Assembly (NCBI RefSeq): GCF_024347135.1
Contig: NZ_AP024908.1
Location: forward strand, 558,001-622,000
Direction: 5' to 3'
DNA: 64,000 bases
From: Vibrio spartinae
GTDB taxonomy: Bacteria > Pseudomonadota > Gammaproteobacteria > Enterobacterales > Vibrionaceae
Position 1 is the stretch's first letter; each line of letters opens with the position of its first letter. A program made the translations under genes and the position numbers. Below, one piece after another: positions 27,649 through 36,807 of this stretch. The notes beneath the pieces were generated by a model. It was not told the origin of the DNA and did not search any database. It saw only the letters and a list, made by a program, of their open reading frames with translations.

Positions 27649-28539
27649 TTGCATAGTCCTATTACATTAGAAGCGCTTTACATTCTCGATGCGATCGAAC
27701 GGCGTGGCAGTTTTGCTGCGGCTGCACATGAGATGAATCGCGCACCAAGTTCCCTGAGTTATCAGATTCAAAAACTGGAGCAGGATCTCGATATCATCAT
27801 TTTTGACCGCTCCGGTCATAAGGCCAGTTTCACTGATGCCGGACGATTGCTACTGGATCACGGGCGACAAATTCTCTCTGAAACCGACAAACTGGTGAAT
27901 GATGCAACGGTTCTGGCAAATGGCTGGGAACTGGATCTGACGCTGGCTTATGATGGTATTATTCCGGTGGATAATTTCTTTCCATTGGTGGAAGCGCTCG
28001 GTAATGTGAGTAAGACCAGAGTCCGGCTTCAGGAGGAAATTCTGGCGGGATGTTGGGAGTCACTGGCATCGGATCGTGCTGATCTCTTGATTTGTCCTCG
28101 TCTTGAAACCATGCCTCACGATATCAAAGTTGAGTCATTGGGATCCATGTCGATGGTGTGGGTGGCCGCAACCGGACATTACGTTCATAAACGGAGTGGT
28201 GTTTTTGATGAAAATGCGCGACAGAAGTATCGGATTATTGCGATTGCAGATACTGCCAGAGAGCAACCACCACTCAGTGTGAATATACTGCAAAAACAAC
28301 CGCGGCTGACTGTGACAAATTTTGCGGCTAAGTGTCAGGCGCTTACGTCCGGGCTTGGGATTGGGACGCTACCACAACAGGTGGCACAGCCCCTGATTGA
28401 TGCGGGCAAACTACAAATCATTCACGGTACGGAAAAGAAAGATGCAGATATAGTGCTGGCTTGGCGTCGGAATAAAATGGGAGAGGCCAAATCTTGGTGC
28501 ATTCAGTATTTGAAAAAGCATTGGAACTTACTCAATTGA
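27649..28539 (+). CDS. LysR-family transcriptional regulator
   Basis: 296 residues from a TTG at 27649 with AAGGA eight bases upstream. HTH at residues ~5-62 (GSFAAAAHEMNRAPSSLSYQIQKLEQDL, of the YhaJ-like type) and an effector domain from ~90 to the end. Its control region contains the six-unit 16-bp repeat. It is convergent with pat. The target is unknown. Confidence 0.9.
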   Translation: MHSPITLEALYILDAIERRGSFAAAAHEMNRAPSSLSYQIQKLEQDLDIIIFDRSGHKASFTDAGRLLLDHGRQILSETDKLVNDATVLANGWELDLTLAYDGIIPVDNFFPLVEALGNVSKTRVRLQEEILAGCWESLASDRADLLICPRLETMPHDIKVESLGSMSMVWVAATGHYVHKRSGVFDENARQKYRIIAIADTAREQPPLSVNILQKQPRLTVTNFAAKCQALTSGLGIGTLPQQVAQPLIDAGKLQIIHGTEKKDADIVLAWRRNKMGEAKSWCIQYLKKHWNLLN

Positions 28540-28569
28540 AGAATCATGTGACATAAAACAGCGCAAAGG

Positions 28570-28597
28570 AACAGAGTCGCAGATAAGCGACTCTGTT
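28570..28597. terminator. Terminator between the LysR gene and pat
   Basis: Perfect 11-bp stem AACAGAGTCGC / GCGACTCTGTT with a 6-nt loop lies between convergent stop codons. Confidence 0.8.
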
Positions 28598-28612
28598 TGC
28601 GTTTGATCATCA

Positions 28613-31309
28613 TTATTCACTCGTTTGAGATAACAATAGTTGCATTTCTGCCGTTCCATCTTCGAAATCAACTTCCACATGAAATCCGAGTTTTTGAGCC
28701 AGTGATAACATACCTTGGTTACTTGGCATGGTGATGCCTGATATTTGTTGCGTTCCCTTATTGGTACAATAGTCGATAATCTTTCTCATCAGAATGCGTC
28801 CCAGTCCCAGACCTTTTAAGTCGGAGCGGATTAAAATTGCAAATTCGGCATCACTGTTGTCCGGTGAGATTAATGCACGCGAGACACCGATAATCTCGTG
28901 TTCAGGGGATGAACGAACCGCAACAAAAGCCATTTCTCTGTCATAGTCAATCTGAGTCATATTCGCTAAAGCTTCATGGTTGAACGTGCCCACTTCTGTA
29001 AAAAAGCGTTTATAGAGATCCTCTTTGGAGACTTTATTGATGAAGTCTGCATGATCGGGTTCGTCTTCCGGTAAAATAGGACGAATCAAAATGGATTCTT
29101 GGTTTTTCATCACCACCTGAGCTTCCATCTCAGATGGATAGGGACGGATGGCTAACCGCTGTTGCGCATCACCGTGGTAAGGTTTGAGATGCAAATCGGC
29201 ATCCAGAATCGTAAATTGATGACCATTGACCAGCAGGGGATGAATATCTAATTCATGAACTTCAGGACACGTTTCGATTAATTGTGAAAGTCTCACTAAA
29301 AACTGAGAAAGCCCGGCAATATCAATCGGAACCGGAAGTTTTTGCAGGCGGATTTTATTGTTCTTGATCGCTTGGACGATTAAATATCTCGCCAACGTCA
29401 TATTTAATGGTGGCAGTGCCGCTTCAGCATCTGTTGCTTCTTGCCATTCGGAGCCTCCTTGTCCCAGAAGAATCACCGGGCCGAAGGTCTCGTCATGTTT
29501 GACTTTGATCCGCAGTTCTTCGCCGCCAGCAAGTTTCGCCATCCCTTGCACAACTAAGCCATGAATGAGTGCTGCCGGATAAGACAGACTCACCCGGTCA
29601 AGGATTGCCTGTGAGGCACTTTCAACTTCGTGACGATTTCTGAGGTTGAGCATGACGCCTTGCACATCTGATTTATGCGCAATATCCGGTGAGCGTAATT
29701 TGACCGCAACCGGATAACCAATAGTTTCGGCAATATGGACGGCTTCGCTACTATCTTGTGCCATCCAAGTCGGGAGCACATCAAATTCAAAACAGGTCAG
29801 TAAGTCACCAATTTGGTGGGTATCGAGTAATGTTGCTTGCTGGTTTGCAAGATGGAGATGTTCTTGAATCCACTGTTGAGCTTTGTGAATTTTTTCTGGT
29901 GGAAGAAAATCAGCAGTGGTTGGTGTCTCCATTAATTGCTTTTGATTGCGCTTGTACTCAACCATATGCATAAATGCAGTTACTGCACTTTCCGGGGTGC
30001 GGTAAGTCGGAATTCCGGCTTGATAAAATCGTTGCCGAGCTGCTTTAGCGGTGAGTTCACCCGACCAGTTGGTCAAAATGTTAAACTGGCGGCTGCGTGG
30101 ATGCTGATTTAAGGCATCAATCACTGCCTGAGCGGTCTGCTCTGACTCTGCAACGGCTGAAGGGCAATGCATAATTAAAATCGCATCGGCAACGTCTGAA
30201 TCTAACACGGCATTCAGTGCTGACACATAGCGTTGATGCCCGGCATCGCCCACAAGATCAATGGGATTGGCGTGTGACCAACTTGGCGGCAGGCACTGAT
30301 CGAGTTCGTGCATGATGTCATCATCCAGCCGTGCTAATTTGCCACCCCGTTCGAGTAAGGTATCAATGGCCATAATGGCTGGGCCGCCACCGTTGGTAAT
30401 AATTGCCAGCCGTTCACCACGGAGTGGGAGAGGGTGAGTTAAGGTTTCCACTGCGGCAAACAGTTCATGTGTGTTATGAACACGCAACATACCGCTACGC
30501 CGAATGGCCGAGTCATAAATAATATCGAGGGTATCGATACCACCGGTATGTGCTTTGGCCGCTTTTCTACCTTCCAGCGTTCTTCCGCCTTTCAATACCA
30601 GAATTCTTCGATTTCGTGAGGCTGCCCGGGCCGCAGAGATAAATCGTCTGGCATTTCGAATTGTATCGATATAGAGCAAAATCGCATCGGTGTGACGATC
30701 TGTACTGAGATGGTCGAGCAGATCATTGAAATCAATATCGGATGCATTGCCCAGAGAAATAAAGGCAGAAAAGCCAATCTGTTTTTCATTGGCCCAGTCC
30801 AAAATAGTGGTACACACCGCCGCTGACTGAGAAATAAAGGCAATATTGCCTTTCAAGGCTGGGACCGGAGAAAAAGAGGCATTAAATGAGATCCAAGGGA
30901 GAATGATCCCCAGACTATTTGGGCCAACAATCCGCATATTCGCTGCTTTTGCGATAGCAAGACACTGTTGTTGAATCTGATGATTTTCTGGATCATTGCT
31001 ATACATATCCGAAGACAAAACCACCACGTAAGCGACTTTTTTCTCGGCAAGCTGGTGGAAAAGCGAAATATTTCTTGAGGCGTGCGTACATAAAACTGCG
31101 ATATCCGGTATGATAGGCAGTGAGTCGATTGTTTGGTAAGCCAGTACGCCACACACAGAAGTATAACGGGGGGTGACCGGCATGACCGTGCCATCGAAGT
31201 TACCGCTGAGCAGGTTTTTCATCACGACATGACCGGCTCGTAGTGGGCGATTGGAGGCACCAATGACGGCAACCGATCTGGGCTTTAAAAAATGAGACAG
31301 GTTGTTCAT
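28613..31309 (-). CDS. pat: Protein lysine acetyltransferase Pat (YfiQ/PatZ)
   Basis: 898 residues. The N-terminal ~700 residues form an ADP-forming acyl-CoA synthetase-like region: a CoA-binding domain (PRSVAVIGASNRPLRAGHVV), a succinyl-CoA-ligase-like domain and an ATP-grasp (YPVAVKLRSPDIAHKSDVQG). The C-terminal ~160 residues are a GNAT acetyltransferase (SDLKGLGLGRILMRKII). Pat acetylates lysines of acetyl-CoA synthetase and other enzymes. The synthetase part lacks enzymatic activity in characterised homologues. Its position relative to acs is not visible here. Confidence 0.93.
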   Translation of the reverse strand: MNNLSHFLKPRSVAVIGASNRPLRAGHVVMKNLLSGNFDGTVMPVTPRYTSVCGVLAYQTIDSLPIIPDIAVLCTHASRNISLFHQLAEKKVAYVVVLSSDMYSNDPENHQIQQQCLAIAKAANMRIVGPNSLGIILPWISFNASFSPVPALKGNIAFISQSAAVCTTILDWANEKQIGFSAFISLGNASDIDFNDLLDHLSTDRHTDAILLYIDTIRNARRFISAARAASRNRRILVLKGGRTLEGRKAAKAHTGGIDTLDIIYDSAIRRSGMLRVHNTHELFAAVETLTHPLPLRGERLAIITNGGGPAIMAIDTLLERGGKLARLDDDIMHELDQCLPPSWSHANPIDLVGDAGHQRYVSALNAVLDSDVADAILIMHCPSAVAESEQTAQAVIDALNQHPRSRQFNILTNWSGELTAKAARQRFYQAGIPTYRTPESAVTAFMHMVEYKRNQKQLMETPTTADFLPPEKIHKAQQWIQEHLHLANQQATLLDTHQIGDLLTCFEFDVLPTWMAQDSSEAVHIAETIGYPVAVKLRSPDIAHKSDVQGVMLNLRNRHEVESASQAILDRVSLSYPAALIHGLVVQGMAKLAGGEELRIKVKHDETFGPVILLGQGGSEWQEATDAEAALPPLNMTLARYLIVQAIKNNKIRLQKLPVPIDIAGLSQFLVRLSQLIETCPEVHELDIHPLLVNGHQFTILDADLHLKPYHGDAQQRLAIRPYPSEMEAQVVMKNQESILIRPILPEDEPDHADFINKVSKEDLYKRFFTEVGTFNHEALANMTQIDYDREMAFVAVRSSPEHEIIGVSRALISPDNSDAEFAILIRSDLKGLGLGRILMRKIIDYCTNKGTQQISGITMPSNQGMLSLAQKLGFHVEVDFEDGTAEMQLLLSQTSE

Positions 31310-31524
31310 TTTTATTTCTCACATCAGCAAGGATATCCGTCTGATTATACAATTGGATTGATGAAAGCAGGGATATGGAAAGCAAAACTTGGATATTCGC
31401 TTAATATTGTTTAATACTTTGTGTTTTATATCACATGTTATTCATTTGAATTTATTACCTAAACTTGATTCTAGACTCGGCTATGGGCATGATTGATACA
31501 CTCTTTATGAAAGGCACGAAAACT

Positions 31525-32091
31525 ATGGAAAAAAAAGTCATTCTCGGTTTGTCTACGTTACTGCTGGCGGCATGCTCTTCTGGTACCTATGTAACGGACG
31601 TGACAACTGAAAGCTACCAGGAAGAATATCCCACGGCCAAAATACAGCAGCCGGTGGTTTCTCAGCAGGGAACAACCGCTGAAGGTGTGACAGAGATGAA
31701 TGTGGTTCGGACGACAGGGCAACCGGCAACATCTCAAAAAATGTCTCAACCGAGTCAGTCCGCTGTGACGATTACTCCGCCAACGGCAAAACAGGTGGCA
31801 ATGAATCCACGTTTTGGTTACACCATTCAGGTGGTTGCGGTTGGTAGTCAAAGTAAAGTGGATAAATTTTCTAACAAGCTTCCTAAAGATGGTCAGCCTG
31901 TTTGGGAAAACTACAAAGTCGTGAATGGGACGAAGTGGTATACGGTCTTATACGGTGATTTTGCAACGCGTGCTAAAGCGCGTCAGGCCATTCAGATGCT
32001 GCCGGCTGAGTTCCGTCAACTCAAACCTTTTGTGAAAAGTATTGACGCAATTAAAAACTCAGAATATCCGACTTTAAACAAACTTAATTAA
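31525..32091 (+). CDS. SPOR-domain outer-membrane lipoprotein
   Basis: 188 residues from ATG 31525. The lipobox LLAACSS (Cys at ~16) predicts a lipoprotein. A low-complexity Gln/Thr/Pro/Ser linker (~residues 20-95) leads to a C-terminal SPOR domain (GYTIQVVAVGSQSKVDKFSN, then WYTVLYGDFATRAKARQAI), which binds septal denuded glycan strands. Further upstream ATGs are in frame but lack a ribosome-binding site. The terminator lies directly after the stop. Confidence 0.9.
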   Translation: MEKKVILGLSTLLLAACSSGTYVTDVTTESYQEEYPTAKIQQPVVSQQGTTAEGVTEMNVVRTTGQPATSQKMSQPSQSAVTITPPTAKQVAMNPRFGYTIQVVAVGSQSKVDKFSNKLPKDGQPVWENYKVVNGTKWYTVLYGDFATRAKARQAIQMLPAEFRQLKPFVKSIDAIKNSEYPTLNKLN

Positions 32092-32096
32092 ACAGA

Positions 32097-32119
32097 AAAA
32101 GGGCCCGGAGCCCTTTTCT
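32097..32119 (+). terminator. Terminator of the SPOR lipoprotein gene
   Basis: AAAAGGGC / GCCCTTTT stem with a 5-nt loop and a T-rich tail. Confidence 0.88.
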
Positions 32120-32228
32120 TGTATAAATAAAGAACGGTTAGCTATTTAGGGCAAGATTAAGACTACAACTTTATCTGGAATTATCTATGATAGGGGCGGT
32201 TTAAACTGAAAGGAACTGTGGAAGAATA

Positions 32229-33245
32229 ATGGACCGTATCAATATATTATTGCTTTGTGGTGGTGGTTCATCAGAGCATGAGGTGTCATTGGTTTCTGCG
32301 AATTATGTTCAGGAACAGCTCCAAACTAATCCTCTCTTTGACGTAGAACGTATTGAAATAAAACGTGACGGATGGTTTACCGAAGACGGCCATCTGGCAT
32401 ATTTGGATATCAATACTGCAACCTTGAATACTGATGTTAGTCGTCAGAAAATTGATTTTGTGGTGCCATGCATCCATGGTTATCCCGGAGAGACCGGTGA
32501 TATTCAATCGATGCTTGAATTAGCTGCCATTCCATATCTGGGATGTGGTCCCGAAGCGAGTTCAAATAGCTTTAATAAGATTACCTCGAAGCTTTGGTAT
32601 GATGCGTTAGGTGTGCCCAATACCCCCTATTTATTCTTGTCTGAATTTACGGATCAGACGGTTGCACAATGCGAAGAAGCATTGCATCGTTGGGGCGCTT
32701 TATTTGTCAAAGCAGCACGACAAGGCTCTTCCGTTGGATGTTACAAGGTCACTGATTTAGCGCAATTGCGTCAGTCTGTTGCCTCGGCATTTCAGTTTTC
32801 TGAACAGGTTCTCGTTGAAAAAGCAGTGACACCGAGAGAGTTAGAAGTCGCTGCTTATGAAATCGGCGGGGAACTTCATATTTCAGCACCGGGTGAGGTT
32901 ATTGCTCCGGCTGACGCTTTTTACACCTATGAAGAGAAATATAGTCAAACCAGTCACTCTCATACCAAGGTTGAGGCTGAAGGTCTTACTGCCGAACAGC
33001 TTGCCTCTATTCGTGCATACAGCGAGAAAGTATTTCGCCATATGAAACTTCGACATCTTGCCCGGGTTGATTTTTTCTTGACCTCGGATGGACAAGTTTA
33101 TTTGAACGAAGTGAATACATTCCCAGGCATGACTCCCATCTCAATGTTCCCGAAAATGTTAGAAAACAATGGCCATCATATGGCAGATTTTTTAACGGAT
33201 TGCATTGAACGCTCATTGGAACAAGTTACGACTTCCAAGGTTTAA
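32229..33245 (+). CDS. ddl: D-alanine--D-alanine ligase
   Basis: 338-residue ATP-grasp enzyme that makes D-Ala-D-Ala for peptidoglycan in the cytoplasm. It shows LCGGGSSEHEVSLVSA at the N-terminus (substrate loop), VKAARQGSSVGCYKV, the EKAVTPRELEVA strand and metal-binding LNEVNTFPGMTPISMFPKM. The start has AAGGAACTGTGGAAGAATA before it. The final 20 bases overlap the 3' end of the converging recombinase gene. It lies with DUF3319, yciH and vxrABC, genes I recall clustered on V. cholerae chromosome 2. Confidence 0.96.
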   Translation: MDRINILLLCGGGSSEHEVSLVSANYVQEQLQTNPLFDVERIEIKRDGWFTEDGHLAYLDINTATLNTDVSRQKIDFVVPCIHGYPGETGDIQSMLELAAIPYLGCGPEASSNSFNKITSKLWYDALGVPNTPYLFLSEFTDQTVAQCEEALHRWGALFVKAARQGSSVGCYKVTDLAQLRQSVASAFQFSEQVLVEKAVTPRELEVAAYEIGGELHISAPGEVIAPADAFYTYEEKYSQTSHSHTKVEAEGLTAEQLASIRAYSEKVFRHMKLRHLARVDFFLTSDGQVYLNEVNTFPGMTPISMFPKMLENNGHHMADFLTDCIERSLEQVTTSKV

Positions 33246-34194
33246 ACGATTTAAATTGTTGCATTCCAATTTCAGCCTGGCGATGCTTTCCAACGTACTG
33301 AGAAGGCATCACAGGGCTTTGCCAGCGACCAAAAGACTGAATTTCTTTGATTTTCATCCCTTGTTGATAGAGTTCTTGTGTTGCTCCGATGCGGGTCGAC
33401 TGACCTGAAAATTTAAGATGAGCAATCCCAAGTCGTTCTCCTGCGCCTCTTAAAATTCGATAGATCGATGAGTCATTCAGTTTTTCAATCCCGATGTTTT
33501 GATGACGATCGATCGAACGAAAGACATAAGGTGAAGCGTGGATATCAATCAGCTGATACCAACGGTGAACGGCTTCAGAAGCCGGTGGAGACAGTTGGTA
33601 ATCATTGCCTCTGAGTTCAACCCGTACCTCTGAGTCCGAGTGAAAGGTCAGCTGTTCCACGCGAAGTTCTCTGAGCTCAACTCGTTTTAGTATGCACTCA
33701 AACATCAGATGATAGATGGCAAGATCTCGAATATCTTTGGCTTCTTTCGATGTAGAAAGCTTTGTATCGAGTTGTTCAAGATGTTCCCGGCCTAATGCAT
33801 CTGCTTGACTATTATCGCCTTTTTTCTCTGTTCTTAAAGACATTAAGTGTAAACGGACCTGATGATTTGTGATTGGATCCGGATACCCAAGCAATTTATG
33901 GAGCACAGTTATAGTGACGGTGTAACGACGCAAGGTTGAAAACTTCCTAATCCGTGATTCCTTTTCAAGAAAAAGGCGAATCATATCCGGGGATGCCGGA
34001 TAGGGAGCAACATGCTGATTCTGACAAAATTCTACAAATAGATTCCAGTCTTTGGTCATGGCAAGTAAAGAACTATTTGAATACTGATGTTGCGTCAGTT
34101 CATCGAGTTGTTCTTTATGGATAAAAGCACAAAGTTGCTTGGTATAGTTTTCTATTATTGTCTTTTTTGTGATTAATATTGGTTTTTTTAACAT
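33226..34194 (-). CDS. Tyrosine recombinase-like protein with altered active site
   Basis: 322 residues. An N-terminal SAM-like core-binding domain (~residues 20-130) and a C-terminal catalytic domain. Arg I lies in ILKRVELRELRVEQL, Arg II in SGQSTRIGATQEL, a GRW in place of the usual GH[W/S], and the nucleophile candidate Tyr in PSQYVGKHR. The box II His (normally SGHS.R) is Gln, and the beta-hairpin Lys is not evident, so activity is uncertain. It overlaps ddl tail-to-tail by 20 bp. No excisionase, cargo or att repeats were seen beside it. Confidence 0.82.
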   Translation of the reverse strand: MLKKPILITKKTIIENYTKQLCAFIHKEQLDELTQHQYSNSSLLAMTKDWNLFVEFCQNQHVAPYPASPDMIRLFLEKESRIRKFSTLRRYTVTITVLHKLLGYPDPITNHQVRLHLMSLRTEKKGDNSQADALGREHLEQLDTKLSTSKEAKDIRDLAIYHLMFECILKRVELRELRVEQLTFHSDSEVRVELRGNDYQLSPPASEAVHRWYQLIDIHASPYVFRSIDRHQNIGIEKLNDSSIYRILRGAGERLGIAHLKFSGQSTRIGATQELYQQGMKIKEIQSFGRWQSPVMPSQYVGKHRQAEIGMQQFKSFKPWKS

Positions 34195-34295
34195 TTTAAT
34201 GCACTATAACTAGTCTATTAGCCATAAATATACTTGATCATGTGTCGATTACAATTAATATTAAATAGAAATACATAGAAGAGCTGAGTAGGCAT

Positions 34296-34676
34296 ATGGC
34301 TGTTGCAACATACCGAGGGTTTACCCTCAAATCTGCCGGTCAATCCAGTGATATCTGGCAAGTAAAAATCAAGCATCATGTCCTTTCCGGTAATAAAACA
34401 GCGGTGCAAAAGAGTATTGATTGGTGGTGTGATACTGCTTCGATTATTGATCCCAAAGAATTTTCTAACATCGAAGCTAAAAGAGAGCAGCAGACAGCGA
34501 AACAAGAACAATTTGCTGGCTTTACTCTGAAAAATGATACGGGTGAGCCGAATGATTGGTACTGTATATTCAATGGACGTTTGCTTAAGGGCTCCAAGCT
34601 CGCAATTGAAAAACACATTGAAAAAACAATTATAGAACTCCGTCAGGCGAAGGCAGCCGCAGCAGCAAAGAAGTAA
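34296..34676 (+). CDS. DUF3319 domain protein
   Basis: 126 residues, a Vibrio-typical family of unknown function. The protein is an internal duplication: YRGFTLKSAG...WQVKIKHHVLSGNKTAVQKSIDWW (residues ~6-46) resembles FAGFTLKNDTG...WYCIFNGRLLKGSKLAIEKHIEK (residues ~70-110), separated by a charged Lys/Glu/Gln linker. The tail is rich in Ala and Lys. It sits six bases upstream of yciH and is very likely cotranscribed with it, which hints at a translation- or RNA-related role. Confidence 0.85.
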   Translation: MAVATYRGFTLKSAGQSSDIWQVKIKHHVLSGNKTAVQKSIDWWCDTASIIDPKEFSNIEAKREQQTAKQEQFAGFTLKNDTGEPNDWYCIFNGRLLKGSKLAIEKHIEKTIIELRQAKAAAAAKK

Positions 34677-34682
34677 TCAAAT

Positions 34683-34994
34683 ATGACATTAGTATATTCC
34701 ACAGAAGTTGGACGCATTAAACCTGAAGATTCACAGCCTCAGCGGCCGAAAGGCGATGGTATTGTAAGAATACAAAGACAAACCAAGGGGCGAAAAGGGA
34801 AAGGTGTTTGTGTTATCACAGGTCTTGATCTTGATGATGCAGCATTGAAACTCTTGGCAGCAGAATTAAAAAAACATTGTGGTTGTGGTGGTGCAGTAAA
34901 AGACGGTCATATCGAAATCCAAGGGGATGACCGGGAAAAAATCAAAACGCTTCTGGAAAAGAAAGGCCATACCGTTAAACTCGCCGGTGGTTAA
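34683..34994 (+). CDS. yciH: SUI1/eIF1-like protein YciH
   Basis: 103 residues. The C-terminal SUI1 fold carries the GRKGKGVCVITGLDLDDAALK and KKHCGCGGAVKDGHIEIQGD signatures. Homologue of eukaryotic eIF1; in E. coli proposed to act as a stress-associated inhibitor of translation initiation from non-standard complexes. Preceded closely by DUF3319. Confidence 0.95.
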   Translation: MTLVYSTEVGRIKPEDSQPQRPKGDGIVRIQRQTKGRKGKGVCVITGLDLDDAALKLLAAELKKHCGCGGAVKDGHIEIQGDDREKIKTLLEKKGHTVKLAGG

Positions 34995-35014
34995 TTCCAG
35001 ATAAAATCAATCAG

Positions 35015-35052
35015 AAGGCTCCTTAGTGACAATGTCACAATGGGGCTTTTTT
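35015..35052 (+). terminator. Terminator of DUF3319-yciH
   Basis: AAGGCTCC pairs, with two G-U wobbles, with GGGGCTTT and a T run follows. The upper part of the stem contains the palindrome GTGACA-A-TGTCAC (35026-35038). Confidence 0.75.
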
Positions 35053-35249
35053 ATCCTTATACAACACAATATTTATATTCCCTTGGTTGAGTCAATCATC
35101 CATATTGCTCCTGTTGTACAAAAAATATCTAGCGATTTCATATCCATAGAATTTATTCGTGATTAATGATTCAAATCAGTGTTTCACTGCGCTTGTAAGC
35201 ATATTGTATATTGAATCACATTTTCATATGCAAACTATAGGAGATAAGT

Positions 35250-36395
35250 ATGAGCGTCATGAGATTTTCTGTACCCAGAGACATTATCTATGGAGAAGGG
35301 GCGCTGGCTGAATTGGCAACGTTAAAAGGTCAAAAGGCTGTGATTGTGACCGGTGGGAGCTCAATGAAAAAATTTGGGTTTTTAGAACAATGCCAGGATT
35401 ATCTGTCGCAAGCCGGTATTCGTAGCATCATCATTGATGGTGTTGAGCCAAACCCATCGGTTAAAACAGTATGGCGCGGTGCTGAAGCCATGATGAGTTT
35501 TGAACCTGACTGGATCGTGGCGATAGGGGGTGGATCGGCTCTTGATGCAGCCAAAGTCATGTGGTGCTTCTATGAACATCCTCACTTAAAATTTGAAGAT
35601 ATCATTGAAGTCGGCTCCATGCCGGCATTACGTCAAAAAGCGAAATTTATTGCCATTCCATCAACCAGTGGCACCGCTTCTGAAATCACAGCATTTTCTG
35701 TGATCACTGATACCGAAAACCATATCAAGTATCCCATTGTTGCTGCTGACATGGTGCCGGATATTGCGATTCTTGATCCCAAACTACCAGAAACGATGCC
35801 GGCACATATTACGGCCAATACCGGTATGGATGTCTTGACACATGCTGCAGAAGCGCTTGTTTCCATTGCTGCCACATCATTTACAGATCCGTACTCGATT
35901 GAAGCCATCAAGCTGGTGATCGATAACATTGAAACGGCGTATAAAGAACCTGATAATAAAGAAGCTCGCTATAATATGCATAATGCATCCGCGCTTGCAG
36001 GGATGGCATTTACCAATGCCTCATTAGGATTGGTCCATTCACTTGCTCACAAAATTGGTGGTGAGTTTGGCGTGACACATGGCCTGTCAAACGCGATTTT
36101 GCTACCATATATCATTGATTTCAACAGACAGTACACCGCCAAGTATCAGTTTGCTGAAAGCATTCTCGGTATTGATAATTTGGCCCAAACAGTCAGAGAG
36201 CTAAACAAAGCATTGAATATTCCATCTTGTTTTAAAGATTGTGATGAGGTTGATTTCAGCGAAGAAAAATTCATTCGAGTATTGGAAAGAATGAGTGAGC
36301 GGGCCTATGGTGATCCGTGTACATTGACCAATCCAGGAAAACCAACCGTTGAAGACGTGAAAAACTTATACCGTAAAAGCTATTACGGAGAGTAA
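35250..36395 (+). CDS. Iron-containing alcohol dehydrogenase
   Basis: 381 residues, group III metal-dependent alcohol dehydrogenase (FucO/YiaY-like). NAD(P)-binding GGGSALDAAKVMW and PSTSGTASEIT, and the metal-site Asp and His in NTGMDVLTHAAEAL, GLVHSLAHKIGG and GVTHGLSNA. Preceded by TAGGAGATAAGT. Substrate not predictable; butanol-type dehydrogenases belong here. Transcribed alone from a 255-bp upstream region and closed by the terminator at 36436. Confidence 0.93.
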   Translation: MSVMRFSVPRDIIYGEGALAELATLKGQKAVIVTGGSSMKKFGFLEQCQDYLSQAGIRSIIIDGVEPNPSVKTVWRGAEAMMSFEPDWIVAIGGGSALDAAKVMWCFYEHPHLKFEDIIEVGSMPALRQKAKFIAIPSTSGTASEITAFSVITDTENHIKYPIVAADMVPDIAILDPKLPETMPAHITANTGMDVLTHAAEALVSIAATSFTDPYSIEAIKLVIDNIETAYKEPDNKEARYNMHNASALAGMAFTNASLGLVHSLAHKIGGEFGVTHGLSNAILLPYIIDFNRQYTAKYQFAESILGIDNLAQTVRELNKALNIPSCFKDCDEVDFSEEKFIRVLERMSERAYGDPCTLTNPGKPTVEDVKNLYRKSYYGE

Positions 36396-36435
36396 TCTTC
36401 AATTGTTAGGAACCAAAATGACATACCAGAATAAC

Positions 36436-36458
36436 AAAGCCCCGTATTGGGGCTTTTT
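36436..36458 (+). terminator. Terminator of the alcohol dehydrogenase gene
   Basis: 8-bp stem AAAGCCCC / GGGGCTTT, 5-nt loop, followed by T residues. Confidence 0.9.
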
Positions 36459-36807
36459 GCTATCAATTAGCTGTTGTGTTTGTCTCAGTAACACCGATAT
36501 TTGCAATACTTGTTGGATGAGGCCAATCAGTGGCGGTACAGTATCGACGGCTTGGGATTTTTACAATGATAACTGGGATGATCTTAAAGATGCTCTTGCC
36601 GGGATTCCCATTTTGGAAAGAGCAACATTAGAAAGATAGCTTTGAATGAACCCATGTATCAGATGGAAAGGATAAAGGACAACGATAAAAAAACCGCTGT
36701 CATTCGCGGTTTCTGTAATGAGGGGGACAGAAAGCCTTAACAGATTGAATTGCCTGAATTATCCTATTTAACATAACGTACATAATGCGCACTTAATGTG
36801 TTAAAGC
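36459..36807. other. Intergenic stretch without a recognised gene
   Basis: Contains only an inverted repeat (36686-36712) and low-quality reading frames. One open frame (36403-36639) begins upstream and runs through the terminator, and is not convincing. Confidence 0.5.
36686..36712 (-). terminator. Orphan terminator-like hairpin
   Basis: AAACCGC / GCGGTTT with an 8-nt loop and a minus-strand T tract. No intact minus-strand gene precedes it; it may be left from the lost insertion sequence. Confidence 0.5.

Noticed and set aside
36403..36639. 78-residue plus-strand ORF after the alcohol dehydrogenase
   Set aside because: It starts inside the terminator region, its first part is the hairpin sequence itself, there is no ribosome-binding site, and the composition is unlike nearby genes.
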